Below, in pieces: positions 34,466 to 42,770 of a stretch of DNA of 64,000 bases. The notes beneath the pieces are model-generated. The model was not told the DNA's origin and ran no database searches. It saw nothing but the letters and a program-made list of their open reading frames with translations. Position 1 is the stretch's first letter. Each line of letters opens with the position of its first letter. The stretch spans positions 1,922,001 to 1,986,000 of the forward strand of contig OY970171.1 of NCBI GenBank assembly GCA_963707575.1, given 5' to 3'. Both the position numbers and the translations under genes were made by a program. Origin of the DNA: Gaiellasilicea sp963707575 (lineage in GTDB: Bacteria > Actinomycetota > Thermoleophilia > Gaiellales > Gaiellaceae).

Positions 34466-35248
34466 GTGGAGCTCGGGCTCGGCGGCCGCCGTGCGCTCGT
34501 CACCGGCGGCTCGAAGGGGCTCGGCCTCGCGATCGCCGAGGAGCTCGTCCGCGAGGGCGCCCACGTGGCGATCTGCTCCCGCGACGAGGAGGAGGCCCTG
34601 GCGGCGGGTGAGCAGCTTCGCGAAAGCGGGACGACCGTGCACGCGCAGCGGGCGGACGTCACCGATCCCGGCGACGTGCGCGACTTCGTCGCCCGCTCGG
34701 CCGAGGCGCTCGGTGGGGTCGACTGCCTCGTCAACAATGCGGGACGCGCGCGTCCGGGCGGCTTCGAGACGCTCACCGACGAGGACTGGGAGGCCGATGT
34801 CGCGGTGAAGCTGTTCTCGCTGATCCGCTGTTGCCGCGAGGTGCTGCCGCACCTGCGCGCGGCCGGCGGCGGGCGCATCGTCAACATCGGCGCCGTTCAG
34901 TCCCGCGCTCCCGACCCGGCCTTCTTCGCCACGTCGGTCAACCGGGCCGCAGGCAACTCCTTCACGAAGACGCTCGCCCTCGAGCTTGCCTCCGACAACG
35001 TGCTCGTGAACGGGGTCAACATCGGCTTCGTCGTCACGCCACAGTGGGAGAACATCCGGGAGCGGCGCGCCCCCGAGCTCGACCGCCAGGAGTTTTTCCG
35101 GACGATGGCCGAGGACGCCGTGCCGCTCGGCCGTTTCGGCACCGCCGACGAGGTGGCGGGGGTCGTCGCGTTCCTGCTCAGCGAGCGTGCGAGCTACATC
35201 ACCGGCGCGTCGATCGACGTCGCCGGCGGCATGGGGCGCTACGTCTAG
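34466..35248 (+). CDS. SDR-family oxidoreductase with atypical catalytic residues
   Basis: A 260-residue Rossmann protein. NAD(P) binding is clear (ALVTGGSKGLGLAIAEEL; CLVNNAGRARPGGFETL). At the catalytic region, where classical SDRs have S...YxxxK, this protein reads IVNIGAVQSRAPDP then FATSVNRAAGNSF. By my alignment Tyr is replaced by Thr and Lys by Arg, and the Ser by Ala. The C-terminus (ASYITGASIDVAGGMGRYV) is classical. It may therefore use a different chemistry or be a non-canonical FabG-like member. Third gene of the aminotransferase-cupin operon; overlaps the convergent citrate synthase by 4 nt. Confidence 0.85.
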   Translation: MELGLGGRRALVTGGSKGLGLAIAEELVREGAHVAICSRDEEEALAAGEQLRESGTTVHAQRADVTDPGDVRDFVARSAEALGGVDCLVNNAGRARPGGFETLTDEDWEADVAVKLFSLIRCCREVLPHLRAAGGGRIVNIGAVQSRAPDPAFFATSVNRAAGNSFTKTLALELASDNVLVNGVNIGFVVTPQWENIRERRAPELDRQEFFRTMAEDAVPLGRFGTADEVAGVVAFLLSERASYITGASIDVAGGMGRYV

Positions 35249-36375
35249 CCGGTGCGGACCGGGAAGCTGCGCCGTCCGGGGCCGACGTACTCCGAGGAGG
35301 GGCGGATGATCCTGTTGTCGGCCTGCTGCTCGAGCACGTGTGCCGCCTGGCCGACGACCCGACTGGCCGCGAAGAGCGGCGTGAACAGGTCGGTGGGGAC
35401 GCCCAGGTAGGTGTAGACCGAGGCCGAGTAGAGGTCGACGTTCGGGTACAGGCCCTTCTCCTCGAACACCGTCCGCTCGGCCGCCTCCGTGATCGCGTAC
35501 CAGTTCGGCTGCCCTGTCTCTTGCTGGCCCGCCTCCTCCGAGAACTCGAGCGAGATGCGCTTGAGGATCGTCGCGCGCGGGTCGTAGGCGCGGTAGAGGG
35601 GGTGGCCGAAGCCATACAGCCTTTCCTTGCGCTCGAGCATCCCGCGCACGTCGTCCGGCGTCCGCTCGGCCGAGCCAAAGCGCTCGAACAACTCCATTGC
35701 TGCCGCGTTCGCGCCGCCGTGCAACGGGCCGCTGAGGGCGGCGATCCCACCCACGAGCGCGGCGTGCAGGTCGGCGCCCGTGCCGGCAATCACTCGCGCG
35801 GTGAACGTCGATGCGTTCAGCTCGTGCTCCGCGTGCAGGATCATCGCGACGTCGAAGGCCCGCGCGGCCGCCTCGCCCGGCTGCGCACCGTGCAGCATTC
35901 CGAGGAAGCTCTCCGCGTAGCCGAGCTCGGGATCAGGCGCGACGGGCTCGAGGCCCTGCCGGCGTCGATGGTGGCGCGCGATGATCGTCGGCAGCTGGGC
36001 GATCAGCCGCGCGGCCTTGCGCAGTCCCGCGTCCCGGCCGTTGTCTGCCCGGTCCGGGTCGGCCGCGGCGAGCGCGGAGACGGAGGTGCGGAGCACGTCC
36101 ATCGGCTCGGCACTCGGCGCTCCGTCGACGATCGCCTCGACCGACTGCGGCAGCGCCCGCTGTGACAGCACCTCCGCGAAGGCGCCCAGCTCGGCCTCGT
36201 CCGGGAGCTCGCCGTGGAGCAGCAGGTACGCGACCTCCTCGTAGCTCGAGTTCTCCGCGAGGTCGGCGATGTCGTAGCCGCGGTACATGAGCACGCCCTC
36301 GTCGGGGTCGATCGACGAGATCGCCGACTGGGCGACGACGATGCCGGAGAGCTGGACGGACTTCTTGGCGGCCAT
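35245..36375 (-). CDS. citrate synthase (citrate/2-methylcitrate synthase family)
   Basis: A 376-residue enzyme condensing acyl-CoA with oxaloacetate. Marks: GLMYRGYDI-like VLMYRGYDIADLAENSSYEE, ALSGPLHGGANAAAMELF (His), YGFGHPLYRAYDPRATIL (His), LYPNVDLYSASVYTYLGVP (Asp) and SRVVGQAAHVLEQQADNR. The length and HELNASTFTARVIAGT fit the short citrate/methylcitrate synthase class; which acyl-CoA is used is not decidable by eye. It lies 20 nt below the proline-racemase-like gene on the minus strand, a likely operon. Confidence 0.92.
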   Translation of the reverse strand: MAAKKSVQLSGIVVAQSAISSIDPDEGVLMYRGYDIADLAENSSYEEVAYLLLHGELPDEAELGAFAEVLSQRALPQSVEAIVDGAPSAEPMDVLRTSVSALAAADPDRADNGRDAGLRKAARLIAQLPTIIARHHRRRQGLEPVAPDPELGYAESFLGMLHGAQPGEAAARAFDVAMILHAEHELNASTFTARVIAGTGADLHAALVGGIAALSGPLHGGANAAAMELFERFGSAERTPDDVRGMLERKERLYGFGHPLYRAYDPRATILKRISLEFSEEAGQQETGQPNWYAITEAAERTVFEEKGLYPNVDLYSASVYTYLGVPTDLFTPLFAASRVVGQAAHVLEQQADNRIIRPSSEYVGPGRRSFPVRTG

Positions 36376-36395
36376 GCGGCCCGGACGATACCCGC

Positions 36396-37439
36396 TCAAC
36401 CCTGCGTGTCGAGCCCGCTGACGCCCCACGTGTCCGAGAGCAGGTACCCCTCGGGGAACGGATCGTCCGGGTCGACGTAGAGCTGAGCGACGCCCGTGAT
36501 CCAGGCGCTCCCGCGGATCGCGGGCACGATCGCCGGCCGCTCGCCGACGTGGGTCTCGGCGACGATGCGCCCGTCGAAGGTGGAGCCGAGCGCGGAGGCG
36601 TGGGTCATCGTGTCCCCGACGCGCATCTCGCCGCGTGCGTGCAGCACCGCCATCCGCGCAGAAAGGCCGGTTCCCGTCGCCGACCGATCGAGCCGGCCGG
36701 GGGCGACGACGACCGCGTTGCGGGTCACCTTGCCGACGCCCTGCCAGGGCTCGGCGAGCTGCACGATGCTGACGCCCGCGATCGCCGGGTTCTCCGGGTG
36801 CGAACAGGGAAGCTGGTCGCGCGCCGCTGCACGGATCCGCTCGCCCGCGAGCGAGAGGTCCCGGGCCTCGTGAGGCTCGATTGCGAACCCGAGTGCGCGC
36901 GCGTCGGCGATCGCGTACCACATGCCTCCGTACGCGACGTCGACCGAGATCGTGCCGAGCTCATCGACCTCGAGCGTTGCGTCGAGGCGGTCGACGAAGC
37001 AGGGGACGTTGGTGAACTCGACGCTCTCGCAGCGGCCGTCGCGGCAGGCTGCGCGCGCCTCCACGACGCCGCCCGGCGCCTCCAGCCGGACGACCGTCTC
37101 GGGCTCCTGCAACTCGAGCATCCCGGTCTCCAGCAGCACGGTGGTCGTGCAGATCGTGTTCGAACCGGACATGGCTGGATACTCGGTGGGCTCCATGATG
37201 ATGAAGCCCGCGTCGCAGTCCCGCCGCGTCGCCGGCACGACGAGGTTTGCATGCGCGGCCACGCTGCCCCGCGGCTCGCGCAGCAGCAGCTTCCGCAGCC
37301 AGTCGCCCTCGCGCTGCAGCGTCTGCATCTGCTCGAAGACGGTCGCACCGCGCGGCGGCAGGACGCCTCCGACGACGACGTTGCCGATCTCGCCGCCGGC
37401 GTGGCAGCCGACCACGGTGATCGCTCGGCGCGTCCGCAC
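36396..37439 (-). CDS. proline racemase superfamily protein with Ser/Thr in the catalytic Cys positions
   Basis: A 347-residue member of the proline racemase/hydroxyproline epimerase/dehydratase superfamily. Marks: VVGCHAGGEIGNVVVGGV, PTEYPAMSGSNTIC, YGGMWYAIADA and DRSATGTGLSARMAVLHARG. In characterised racemases the first catalytic Cys is in MCGH and the second in DRSPCGTG; here these positions read Ser (MSGS) and Thr (ATGTG). C/T pairs mark dehydratases and S/C pairs are also reported; an S/T pair is unusual. The product could be a dehydratase-like or novel enzyme on hydroxyproline-type substrates. Likely co-transcribed with citrate synthase and the MOSC gene. Confidence 0.85.
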   Translation of the reverse strand: MRTRRAITVVGCHAGGEIGNVVVGGVLPPRGATVFEQMQTLQREGDWLRKLLLREPRGSVAAHANLVVPATRRDCDAGFIIMEPTEYPAMSGSNTICTTTVLLETGMLELQEPETVVRLEAPGGVVEARAACRDGRCESVEFTNVPCFVDRLDATLEVDELGTISVDVAYGGMWYAIADARALGFAIEPHEARDLSLAGERIRAAARDQLPCSHPENPAIAGVSIVQLAEPWQGVGKVTRNAVVVAPGRLDRSATGTGLSARMAVLHARGEMRVGDTMTHASALGSTFDGRIVAETHVGERPAIVPAIRGSAWITGVAQLYVDPDDPFPEGYLLSDTWGVSGLDTQG

Positions 37440-37474
37440 GCCGCGATCCTACGAGGGTGAGCGCGCCGCAGGAG

Positions 37475-38041
37475 CTAGAGCTTGCGGATCGTGTCGCCGG
37501 CGCTGACCGTGCCCGGCTCGATGACCCTGGCGTTCAGCCCGCGCAGGCGCAGGTGGCGGTGCGCCTTCGTGTTCACGAAGGTGTGCGCTGCCGCCCCGAA
37601 GCGGGCGCTGAACTTGGCGCAGCCGGTGTGGGGCTGATCGGTCACCTCGATCACGGCCGAGCCGAGCGCGAGCCGCGTGCCGGGCGGGAGGTTCTCCTCC
37701 GAGAGATCGAGGTCGACGTAGAGCTGGTCGCCGGCGAGCGCCCAGCGCTCCGGGTCGCCGGACGCCACGAGGTCGATCACGCGGCCGCTCATCACGGTCA
37801 GCTGCATGTCCGGGTGCGCAGAGCCGTCCGTGGTGCGCTTACTGCCGCGGATGCGCCACATGTCGCCGACGAGCCCTTCGACGAGGTCGAGCTCTCCCGC
37901 GTCGAGCACCTCCCGCTCGTTCTCGGCGGGCCGCCGGACGATCAGCTGGACGACCCCTGCCGAGGCGGGCGCGCGCAGGATCGCGTCCAATCCGGCCTCC
38001 AGCTCCTCCTTGGTCAGGTGCGCAGCGATCTCCGTGGCCAT
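37475..38041 (-). CDS. MOSC-domain protein
   Basis: A 188-residue protein with a MOSC-like core: LVEGLVGDMWRIRGSKRTT, PDMQLTVMSGRVIDLVASG, LPPGTRLALGSAVIEVTDQP and the putative sulfur-carrier Cys in HTGCAKFSARFG. MOSC domains are predicted to handle sulfur or molybdenum cofactor, as in YiiM and the tail of molybdenum cofactor sulfurase. It starts 36 nt upstream of the racemase-like gene on the same strand. Confidence 0.75.
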   Translation of the reverse strand: MATEIAAHLTKEELEAGLDAILRAPASAGVVQLIVRRPAENEREVLDAGELDLVEGLVGDMWRIRGSKRTTDGSAHPDMQLTVMSGRVIDLVASGDPERWALAGDQLYVDLDLSEENLPPGTRLALGSAVIEVTDQPHTGCAKFSARFGAAAHTFVNTKAHRHLRLRGLNARVIEPGTVSAGDTIRKL

Positions 38042-38097
38042 CGACGGTTTTGTACCACGCGGCTGAAGGCTCCACGAGCCGCCCGTATCATTCGACC

Positions 38098-38658
38098 GTG
38101 GTTCCGGAAGCGACGCTGGAGGACGACGGCGCCGGGCTCGTGCCGAAGAGCGTGGGCTGGTTCGTCCTGAACGCGCGGGACGCGCGCTGGTTCGACAAAC
38201 CGGGGCGGGGGCACAGCGTCCCGCTCACCGGCTACGACGAGTACGAGGCCGAGACGTTCTTCCCGATGCTCGGGATGGCGATCCGCGTGGTGAGCCCTGG
38301 CGAGCCGACCGGCATCTACCATTGGGAGACGGAGCAGGAAGACTTCCTCGTCCTCTCCGGCGAGGCGATCCTGATCGTCGAGGGGCAGGAGCGTCCGTTG
38401 AAGCAGTGGGACTTCGTGCACTGCCCGCCGGAGACGAAGCACGCCTTCGTCGGGGCCGGCGACGGTCCATGCGTACTGCTGTGCGCGAGCTCGCGGCAGT
38501 TCCAGAAGGACGGCCCGTGGGGGTTCTCCTGCGCCGACGAGACGGCCGCCCGCCACAACGCGAGCTCTCCCGAGGACACGCAGGACGGCGAGATCGCAGA
38601 CGCGGGCTGGGCCGAGCAGCGGACGACGCGGTACCCGAGCGGGCTGCTGCCGGACTGA
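38098..38658 (+). CDS. cupin-domain protein, first of a tandem pair
   Basis: A 186-residue cupin. The motif YHWETEQEDFLVLSGEAILI gives His, Glu metal ligands; QWDFVHCPPETKHAFVGAG gives the second-motif His. Conserved SVGWFVLNARDARWFD precedes it. The same architecture and many residues recur in the next gene, so the two are tandem paralogues. GTG start. Function unknown; this cupin group is common in actinobacteria. Confidence 0.8.
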   Translation: MVPEATLEDDGAGLVPKSVGWFVLNARDARWFDKPGRGHSVPLTGYDEYEAETFFPMLGMAIRVVSPGEPTGIYHWETEQEDFLVLSGEAILIVEGQERPLKQWDFVHCPPETKHAFVGAGDGPCVLLCASSRQFQKDGPWGFSCADETAARHNASSPEDTQDGEIADAGWAEQRTTRYPSGLLPD

Positions 38659-38777
38659 GGAGCCGATCGCGCTCGTGCCCGCGGCCGACAGAACCGGCTG
38701 GCGCGCACCCGGAGTTGCGAGAAACTGCGGGCGTCAACGACCGTCCGCGAAGCGCAGGAACGCTCAGGAGGAACGAC

Positions 38778-39329
38778 ATGCCAGTGCCGGAAGCACGCTC
38801 GGAAGAGACCCCGTACGGCCGCTACATCACGTCCGAGGGCTGGTTCGTCCACAACCTCTCGGACGCCCTGGCGGTGCGCAACGACGAGAAGGGCGGCGCG
38901 TTGTACCCGCTCGAGCCGCGGGAGTCGCCGTTCGGTGATCTCGGCGTCAACGTCCGCGTCCTCTGGCCGGGCGACCCGAACGCGCTCTACCACGCGGAGG
39001 GCGTGCAGGAAGGGTTCCTCGTCCTCGCGGGCGAATGCACGTTGATCGTCGAAGAGGAGGAACGTCCGCTGCGGCAGTGGGATTATTTCCACTGCCCGGC
39101 CGACACCCGCCACGTGATGGTCGGTGCGGGCGACGGGCCGTGCGCGATTCTCATGATCGGTGCACGGCCCGAGGTGGCGATCCGCTACCCGGTGAGCGAG
39201 GTGGCGGCCAGGTACGGAGCCTCCGCCGCGAAGGAGACGGACGACGCGGACGAGGCGTACGCCGACTGGCCGGGCGAGTACCGGCCGCTGCGCCTTGCCT
39301 GGCCGCTCGACCGCGACGCGACGCCGTGA
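38778..39329 (+). CDS. cupin-domain protein, second of a tandem pair
   Basis: A 183-residue paralogue of the preceding cupin (SEGWFVHNLSDALAVRND; ALYHAEGVQEGFLVLAGE; QWDYFHCPADTRHVMVGAG). Where the first cupin has YHWETEQ this one has YHAEGVQ, so the metal ligands are nearly the same (His, Glu). A good SD (AGGAGG, 7 nt) precedes the ATG. The 119-nt gap from the first cupin suggests its own translation control within one transcript. Confidence 0.8.
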   Translation: MPVPEARSEETPYGRYITSEGWFVHNLSDALAVRNDEKGGALYPLEPRESPFGDLGVNVRVLWPGDPNALYHAEGVQEGFLVLAGECTLIVEEEERPLRQWDYFHCPADTRHVMVGAGDGPCAILMIGARPEVAIRYPVSEVAARYGASAAKETDDADEAYADWPGEYRPLRLAWPLDRDATP

Positions 39330-39342
39330 GCTCGTCCCGGAG

Positions 39343-39720
39343 CTAGCGCCGGCTGGGCTCGATCAGCTCGACGCGGTAGCCGTCCGGGTCGCGCACGAAC
39401 GCGAGCCACGAGCCGCCCTCGCGCAGCTGGTACTTGGGCCGCTCCGGCTCGATCCCCTGGCCGGCCAGCTGCTCCAGCGTCGCGTCCATGTCGTCGACGG
39501 TCAGCGCGATGTGGCCGTAGCCGGTGCCGAGCTCGTACGAGTCGACGCCAAGGTTGTAGGTCAGCTCGAGCTGGTCGCCCGCACCGGGCAGGCCCATGAA
39601 GACGTTGATCGCCTCCTCGCGGATCGGCATCCGCCGGCGCTCCTCGAAGCCGAGCGCCTCGTAGAACGCGACCGAGCGGTCGATGTCGGTGATCCGGTAG
39701 CAGGTGTGGATGAGCTCCAT
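39343..39720 (-). CDS. glyoxalase I-like (lactoylglutathione lyase family) VOC protein
   Basis: A 125-residue VOC protein close to GloA: ELIHTCYRITDIDRSVAFYE, GFEERRRMPIREEAINVFMG, LELTYNLGVDSYELGTGYGH and FVRDPDGYRVELIEPSR. Metal ligands His5, Glu (LELTYN), His (YGHIAL) and Glu (VELIE) are in place. The thiol cofactor in an actinobacterium would more likely be mycothiol than glutathione. Divergent from the thioesterase gene with 24 nt between the starts. Confidence 0.85.
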   Translation of the reverse strand: MELIHTCYRITDIDRSVAFYEALGFEERRRMPIREEAINVFMGLPGAGDQLELTYNLGVDSYELGTGYGHIALTVDDMDATLEQLAGQGIEPERPKYQLREGGSWLAFVRDPDGYRVELIEPSRR

Positions 39721-39744
39721 GACCGTCAGTCTACGATCCCGCGA

Positions 39745-40119
39745 ATGGACGGGTTTCCCTTCACGACGCGCGAGCGCGTGCGCTTCCGCGACTGCGACTC
39801 GATGGGCCACGTCAACAACGCCGTCTTCTCGACCTACCTCGAAGAGGCGCGGATCGCAGTGCTCGGCGGCCTGAACGCCTTCATCCTCGCGCGGGTGGAG
39901 ATCGACTTCCGCTCCGAGCTCCGGGCAGGCGAGGAGGTCGAGGTCGGCACGCGCTGCCCGCGCGTCGGGACGAAGAGCTTCGAGCTCGAGCACGAGCTGC
40001 GGGCGGGCGACCGCGTCGTCGCGCAGGCGCGCAGCGTCCTCGTCTCCTACGACTACGAGCGGGCCGAGAGCGTGCCCGTACCGGACGACCTGCGCCGGCG
40101 GCTCAGCGCCACGAGCTGA
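39745..40119 (+). CDS. hotdog-fold thioesterase (4HBT family)
   Basis: A 124-residue acyl-CoA thioesterase-like protein: RERVRFRDCDSMGHVNNAVF with the catalytic Asp region of YbgC/4HBT types, YLEEARIAVLGGLNAF, and ARVEIDFRSELRAGEEVEVG. Substrate unknown. It overlaps the 3' end of the convergent PadR gene by 17 nt. Confidence 0.85.
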   Translation: MDGFPFTTRERVRFRDCDSMGHVNNAVFSTYLEEARIAVLGGLNAFILARVEIDFRSELRAGEEVEVGTRCPRVGTKSFELEHELRAGDRVVAQARSVLVSYDYERAESVPVPDDLRRRLSATS

Positions 40120-40618
40120 CCTCCTCGATCGCCCACTCGGCCCAGCGGATCCTCGCCTCGAAGGTGAGGAGCCCGCCGACGAGCGCAACGCGGTACGCGC
40201 GCTGCTTCGGGGTGATCGGCTCCTCCTCCGCCTGGATGCGCTCCAGCTCCGCGTGCAGGGTGAGGTAGCGGTCGCGCTCGGCGCGGAGGAACGCCGCCGC
40301 CTCCGCGGGATCGAGCAGCCAGAGGAAGAAGACGCGCACTGCGGCATCGCTCCGGACGCGGCGGTCGGGCTCGGTCCGTAGCCAGCGCCGCACCTCGTCG
40401 ATCCCGGCCTCGGTGGAGGCATAGGTCTTGGCGCCGCGTGCGCCCGAGCCTGTCTGCTCGATCAGGCCCTGCTCCAGGAGCCGCGCCAGCTCGGGGTAGA
40501 TCTGGCTGTGACTCGCCGGCCAGGCATAGCCGAGCGACTGCTCGAAGTGCTTGAGCAGCGCATAGCCGGAGTGCGGCTCGTACGCGAGCACGCCGAGCAG
40601 GGCGTGGCGGAGCGACAT
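40103..40618 (-). CDS. PadR-family transcriptional regulator
   Basis: A 171-residue regulator: a PadR winged helix (LRHALLGVLAYEPHSGYALL, SHSQIYPELARLLEQGLIEQ, YASTEAGIDEVRRWL) followed by a Vir-like helical dimerisation tail (FLRAERDRYLTLHAELERIQ). PadR proteins repress neighbouring genes until an aromatic or drug-like ligand binds. The 52-nt divergent region upstream holds overlapping TGTCA/TGACA palindromes, probably its own operator, which also cover the hydrolase promoter. Confidence 0.9.
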   Translation of the reverse strand: MSLRHALLGVLAYEPHSGYALLKHFEQSLGYAWPASHSQIYPELARLLEQGLIEQTGSGARGAKTYASTEAGIDEVRRWLRTEPDRRVRSDAAVRVFFLWLLDPAEAAAFLRAERDRYLTLHAELERIQAEEEPITPKQRAYRVALVGGLLTFEARIRWAEWAIEEVSSWR

Positions 40619-40626
40619 CAGCGAGC

Positions 40627-40663
40627 TGTCAACATTGACATGTCATCCCAGGCTTGTTACACC
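40627..40663 (+). promoter_or_regulatory. divergent operator with -35/-10 promoter for the hydrolase
   Basis: TGTCAA-CA-TTGACA (40627-40640) and the perfect TGACATGTCA (40636-40645) overlap. TTGACA (40635-40640) is a consensus -35; 17 nt later TACACC (40658-40663), preceded by TG, is an extended -10. The predicted start of transcription is at or one base before the ATG at 40671, so the hydrolase mRNA may be leaderless. PadR bound here would block the promoter. Confidence 0.6.
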
Positions 40664-40670
40664 TTGGCCG

Positions 40671-41387
40671 ATGGGACGGCTGTTGTCACTCCTCGTGCTC
40701 GTCGCAGTCGTGCTGGCGGCAGGAGCGAGCGCCCGGAGCGAGCGCGCGAGCCACGCCTGCGTCCGGGCGGGCGAGGTCCGCTTCACCGCGGCCGACGGGA
40801 CGAAGCTCGTCGGCCACCGCTTCGGCACCGGGGCGACGGCCGTGATCCTCGTGCACCAGGGGAACGGGAGCATCTGCGAGTGGGTGTCGTACGCGCGCCG
40901 GCTTGCCGCACAGGGGTACTTCGTCCTCCCGATCGACCTCCGGGGGCACGGCCTCTCGCAGCGGCGGACGGGTGCCGCCGCGAACCGGCTCGCGGCTGAC
41001 GTCGCGGCGGCGGCGAAGTTCGTGCGCAAGCTCGGCAAGCGGAAGGTCTTCGTGGTCGGCGCGTCGATGGGCGGGATCGCGACCCTCGTCGCCGGCGCGA
41101 ACGTGAAGCCGCCGCTCGCCGGCGTGGTCGGCCTCTCGGCGCCCGCGCGCTTCCGCGGTCTCGACGCGATCGCGACTGCGCCCCGCCTGCGGGTTCCGGT
41201 GCTCTACGTCGCGGCCGAGGACGACGACAACGCCGGCTTCGACTTCGCCGAGGATGCGCGGGCGCTCGACGCCGCGACGGGCTCGTCCGACAAGCAACTC
41301 GAGATCGTCGCCGGCGACCGCCACGGGATCGCGCTCCTCGGCGGGCCCGTCCGCGGTCTCCTGGAGGGCTGGCTCAAGGCTCGCTGA
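40671..41387 (+). CDS. secreted alpha/beta hydrolase
   Basis: A 238-residue alpha/beta hydrolase with an N-terminal signal peptide (RLLSLLVLVAVVLAAGASA). The catalytic Ser is in the nucleophile elbow VVGASMGGIATL, an Asp in the block YVAAEDDDNAGF, and the His in GDRHGIALLG; oxyanion loop ILVHQGNGSICEW. No SD precedes the ATG, in keeping with a leaderless start. Under likely control of the divergent PadR. Substrate unknown (ester or dienelactone-type). Overlaps the convergent GNAT gene by 14 nt. Confidence 0.85.
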   Translation: MGRLLSLLVLVAVVLAAGASARSERASHACVRAGEVRFTAADGTKLVGHRFGTGATAVILVHQGNGSICEWVSYARRLAAQGYFVLPIDLRGHGLSQRRTGAAANRLAADVAAAAKFVRKLGKRKVFVVGASMGGIATLVAGANVKPPLAGVVGLSAPARFRGLDAIATAPRLRVPVLYVAAEDDDNAGFDFAEDARALDAATGSSDKQLEIVAGDRHGIALLGGPVRGLLEGWLKAR

Positions 41388-41880
41388 GGTCGTCCTCGAT
41401 CAGGCCGTAGAGGACGCCGTCGACCCACTCCCCGTCGCGCAGGTAGGCCTTCCGCTTCACGCCTTCGCGCACGAAGCCGGCCCGCTCGGCGTGGCGCTGC
41501 GCTCGCTCGTTGAAGCCGTACACCTCGAGCTGGAGCCGGTGGAAGCCGAGCTCGTGGACGAGATGCCGCTGGAGCATCCGTGCCGCCTCGTCGGCGAGGC
41601 GCCGGCCGCGAAAGGCGGGGTGAATGGCCAGTCCGCCGAGGTGGGCGATCCGGCTCCGCTCGTTGACGCGCTCCCAGGCCATCGCGCCGACCGGCTCGCC
41701 GTCGAGCTCGATCACGAGCAGTCCGGCGGCGCCCGGCTCGGCGTCGAAGCGCTCGATCTGCAGGCGGAGGCCGTCGGCGTCGTAGCGGCCGCCCGCCGCG
41801 AGCCAGGGCCGCACGTCCTCGTCCGCGTAGAGGTCTGCGAGGAAATCGACGTCCGCGAGGGCGGCGCGGCGCAGCTTCAT
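41374..41880 (-). CDS. GNAT-family N-acetyltransferase (RimJ/RimL-like)
   Basis: A 168-residue acetyltransferase: KLRRAALADVDFLADLYADE opens it; IAHLGGLAIHPAFRGRRLAD is motif A binding acetyl-CoA; LGFHRLQLEVYGFNERAQRH and AGFVREGVKRKAYLRDGEWV complete the RimJ/SpeG-like pattern. ATG overlaps the end of the upstream EamA gene by 4 nt, so the three minus-strand genes are one operon. Confidence 0.88.
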   Translation of the reverse strand: MKLRRAALADVDFLADLYADEDVRPWLAAGGRYDADGLRLQIERFDAEPGAAGLLVIELDGEPVGAMAWERVNERSRIAHLGGLAIHPAFRGRRLADEAARMLQRHLVHELGFHRLQLEVYGFNERAQRHAERAGFVREGVKRKAYLRDGEWVDGVLYGLIEDDLSEP

Positions 41881-42770
41881 CCGACGGCCTCCGCGCGGCG
41901 GAGCCGTGCCTTCCCGGAGGCGATCGCGACGCCGCCGAGGATGAGGACGAGGCCGCCCAGGATCGCGGGCGTGATCTCCTCGTCGAGCAGGAGCGCTCCG
42001 TAGACGAGCGCAAAGCCGGGCATCAGGTACGTCACGAGCGAGAGGCGCGACGACCCGTGCAGGGCGAGCATGCGGAAGAGGATCAGCTGGGCGACCGCCG
42101 TCCCGAGTAGGGAGAGCGCGAGCACCGACGCAGTTGCCTCCAGCGAGGGCACCTCGGTCGGGAGCTGGAAGGCCGCGACGGGTGTCAGGATCAGCCCTCC
42201 GGCCAGCATCGACCCGGCCGCGAGCACAGGCCCCGCCGTGCCGGAGACGACTCGCTGGCCGTACACGCCCGCGCCGGCGTAGGAGACCGACGACAGGACG
42301 ACGGCGAGCGCGCCGGCCACTGCGAGCCCGCCGCCCTCCGGATGAATTCCAGCGACGACGGCCACTCCGACGATGCCGATCGCCAACCCGAACGCTCGCG
42401 TCCTGTTCAGCCGCTCGTGCGGGAGGAAGCGGAGCACGAGCAGCGCGTTGAAGATCGGGACGGACGACTGGACGACGGCGGCGAGGCCGGAGTCGATGTG
42501 CTGCTCGCCCCAGGCGATCAGCCAGAACGGCAGCGCGGCGTTCAGCACGCCGAGGACGAGGCAGTGCCGCCAGGCCGCCCGCAGCTCGGCCGTCGCGCGC
42601 TCGCGGCCGAAGCGCCAAACGACGTAGCCGATCAGGACAGCGGCGGCGAGGAGCGTCCGCACCGCCATCATCGGCGCCGGAGCGATCTCGTCCACGGCCA
42701 CCTTGATGAAGAGGTACGACGCGCCCCAGATCGCGGCCAGCAGGATCAGGCTCGGCCAGTAGCGATTCAC
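41877..42770 (-). CDS. EamA/DMT-family transporter (second of a pair)
   Basis: A 297-residue drug/metabolite transporter with ten hydrophobic helices in two EamA repeats. WPSLILLAAIWGASYLFIKV is the characteristic N-terminal helix, and SLVTYLMPGFALVYGALLLD the second-repeat signature. Substrate unknown. About the same length and layout as the upstream EamA gene, which overlaps it by 4 nt; they may form a heterodimer or result from tandem duplication. Confidence 0.88.
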   Translation of the reverse strand: MNRYWPSLILLAAIWGASYLFIKVAVDEIAPAPMMAVRTLLAAAVLIGYVVWRFGRERATAELRAAWRHCLVLGVLNAALPFWLIAWGEQHIDSGLAAVVQSSVPIFNALLVLRFLPHERLNRTRAFGLAIGIVGVAVVAGIHPEGGGLAVAGALAVVLSSVSYAGAGVYGQRVVSGTAGPVLAAGSMLAGGLILTPVAAFQLPTEVPSLEATASVLALSLLGTAVAQLILFRMLALHGSSRLSLVTYLMPGFALVYGALLLDEEITPAILGGLVLILGGVAIASGKARLRRAEAVG

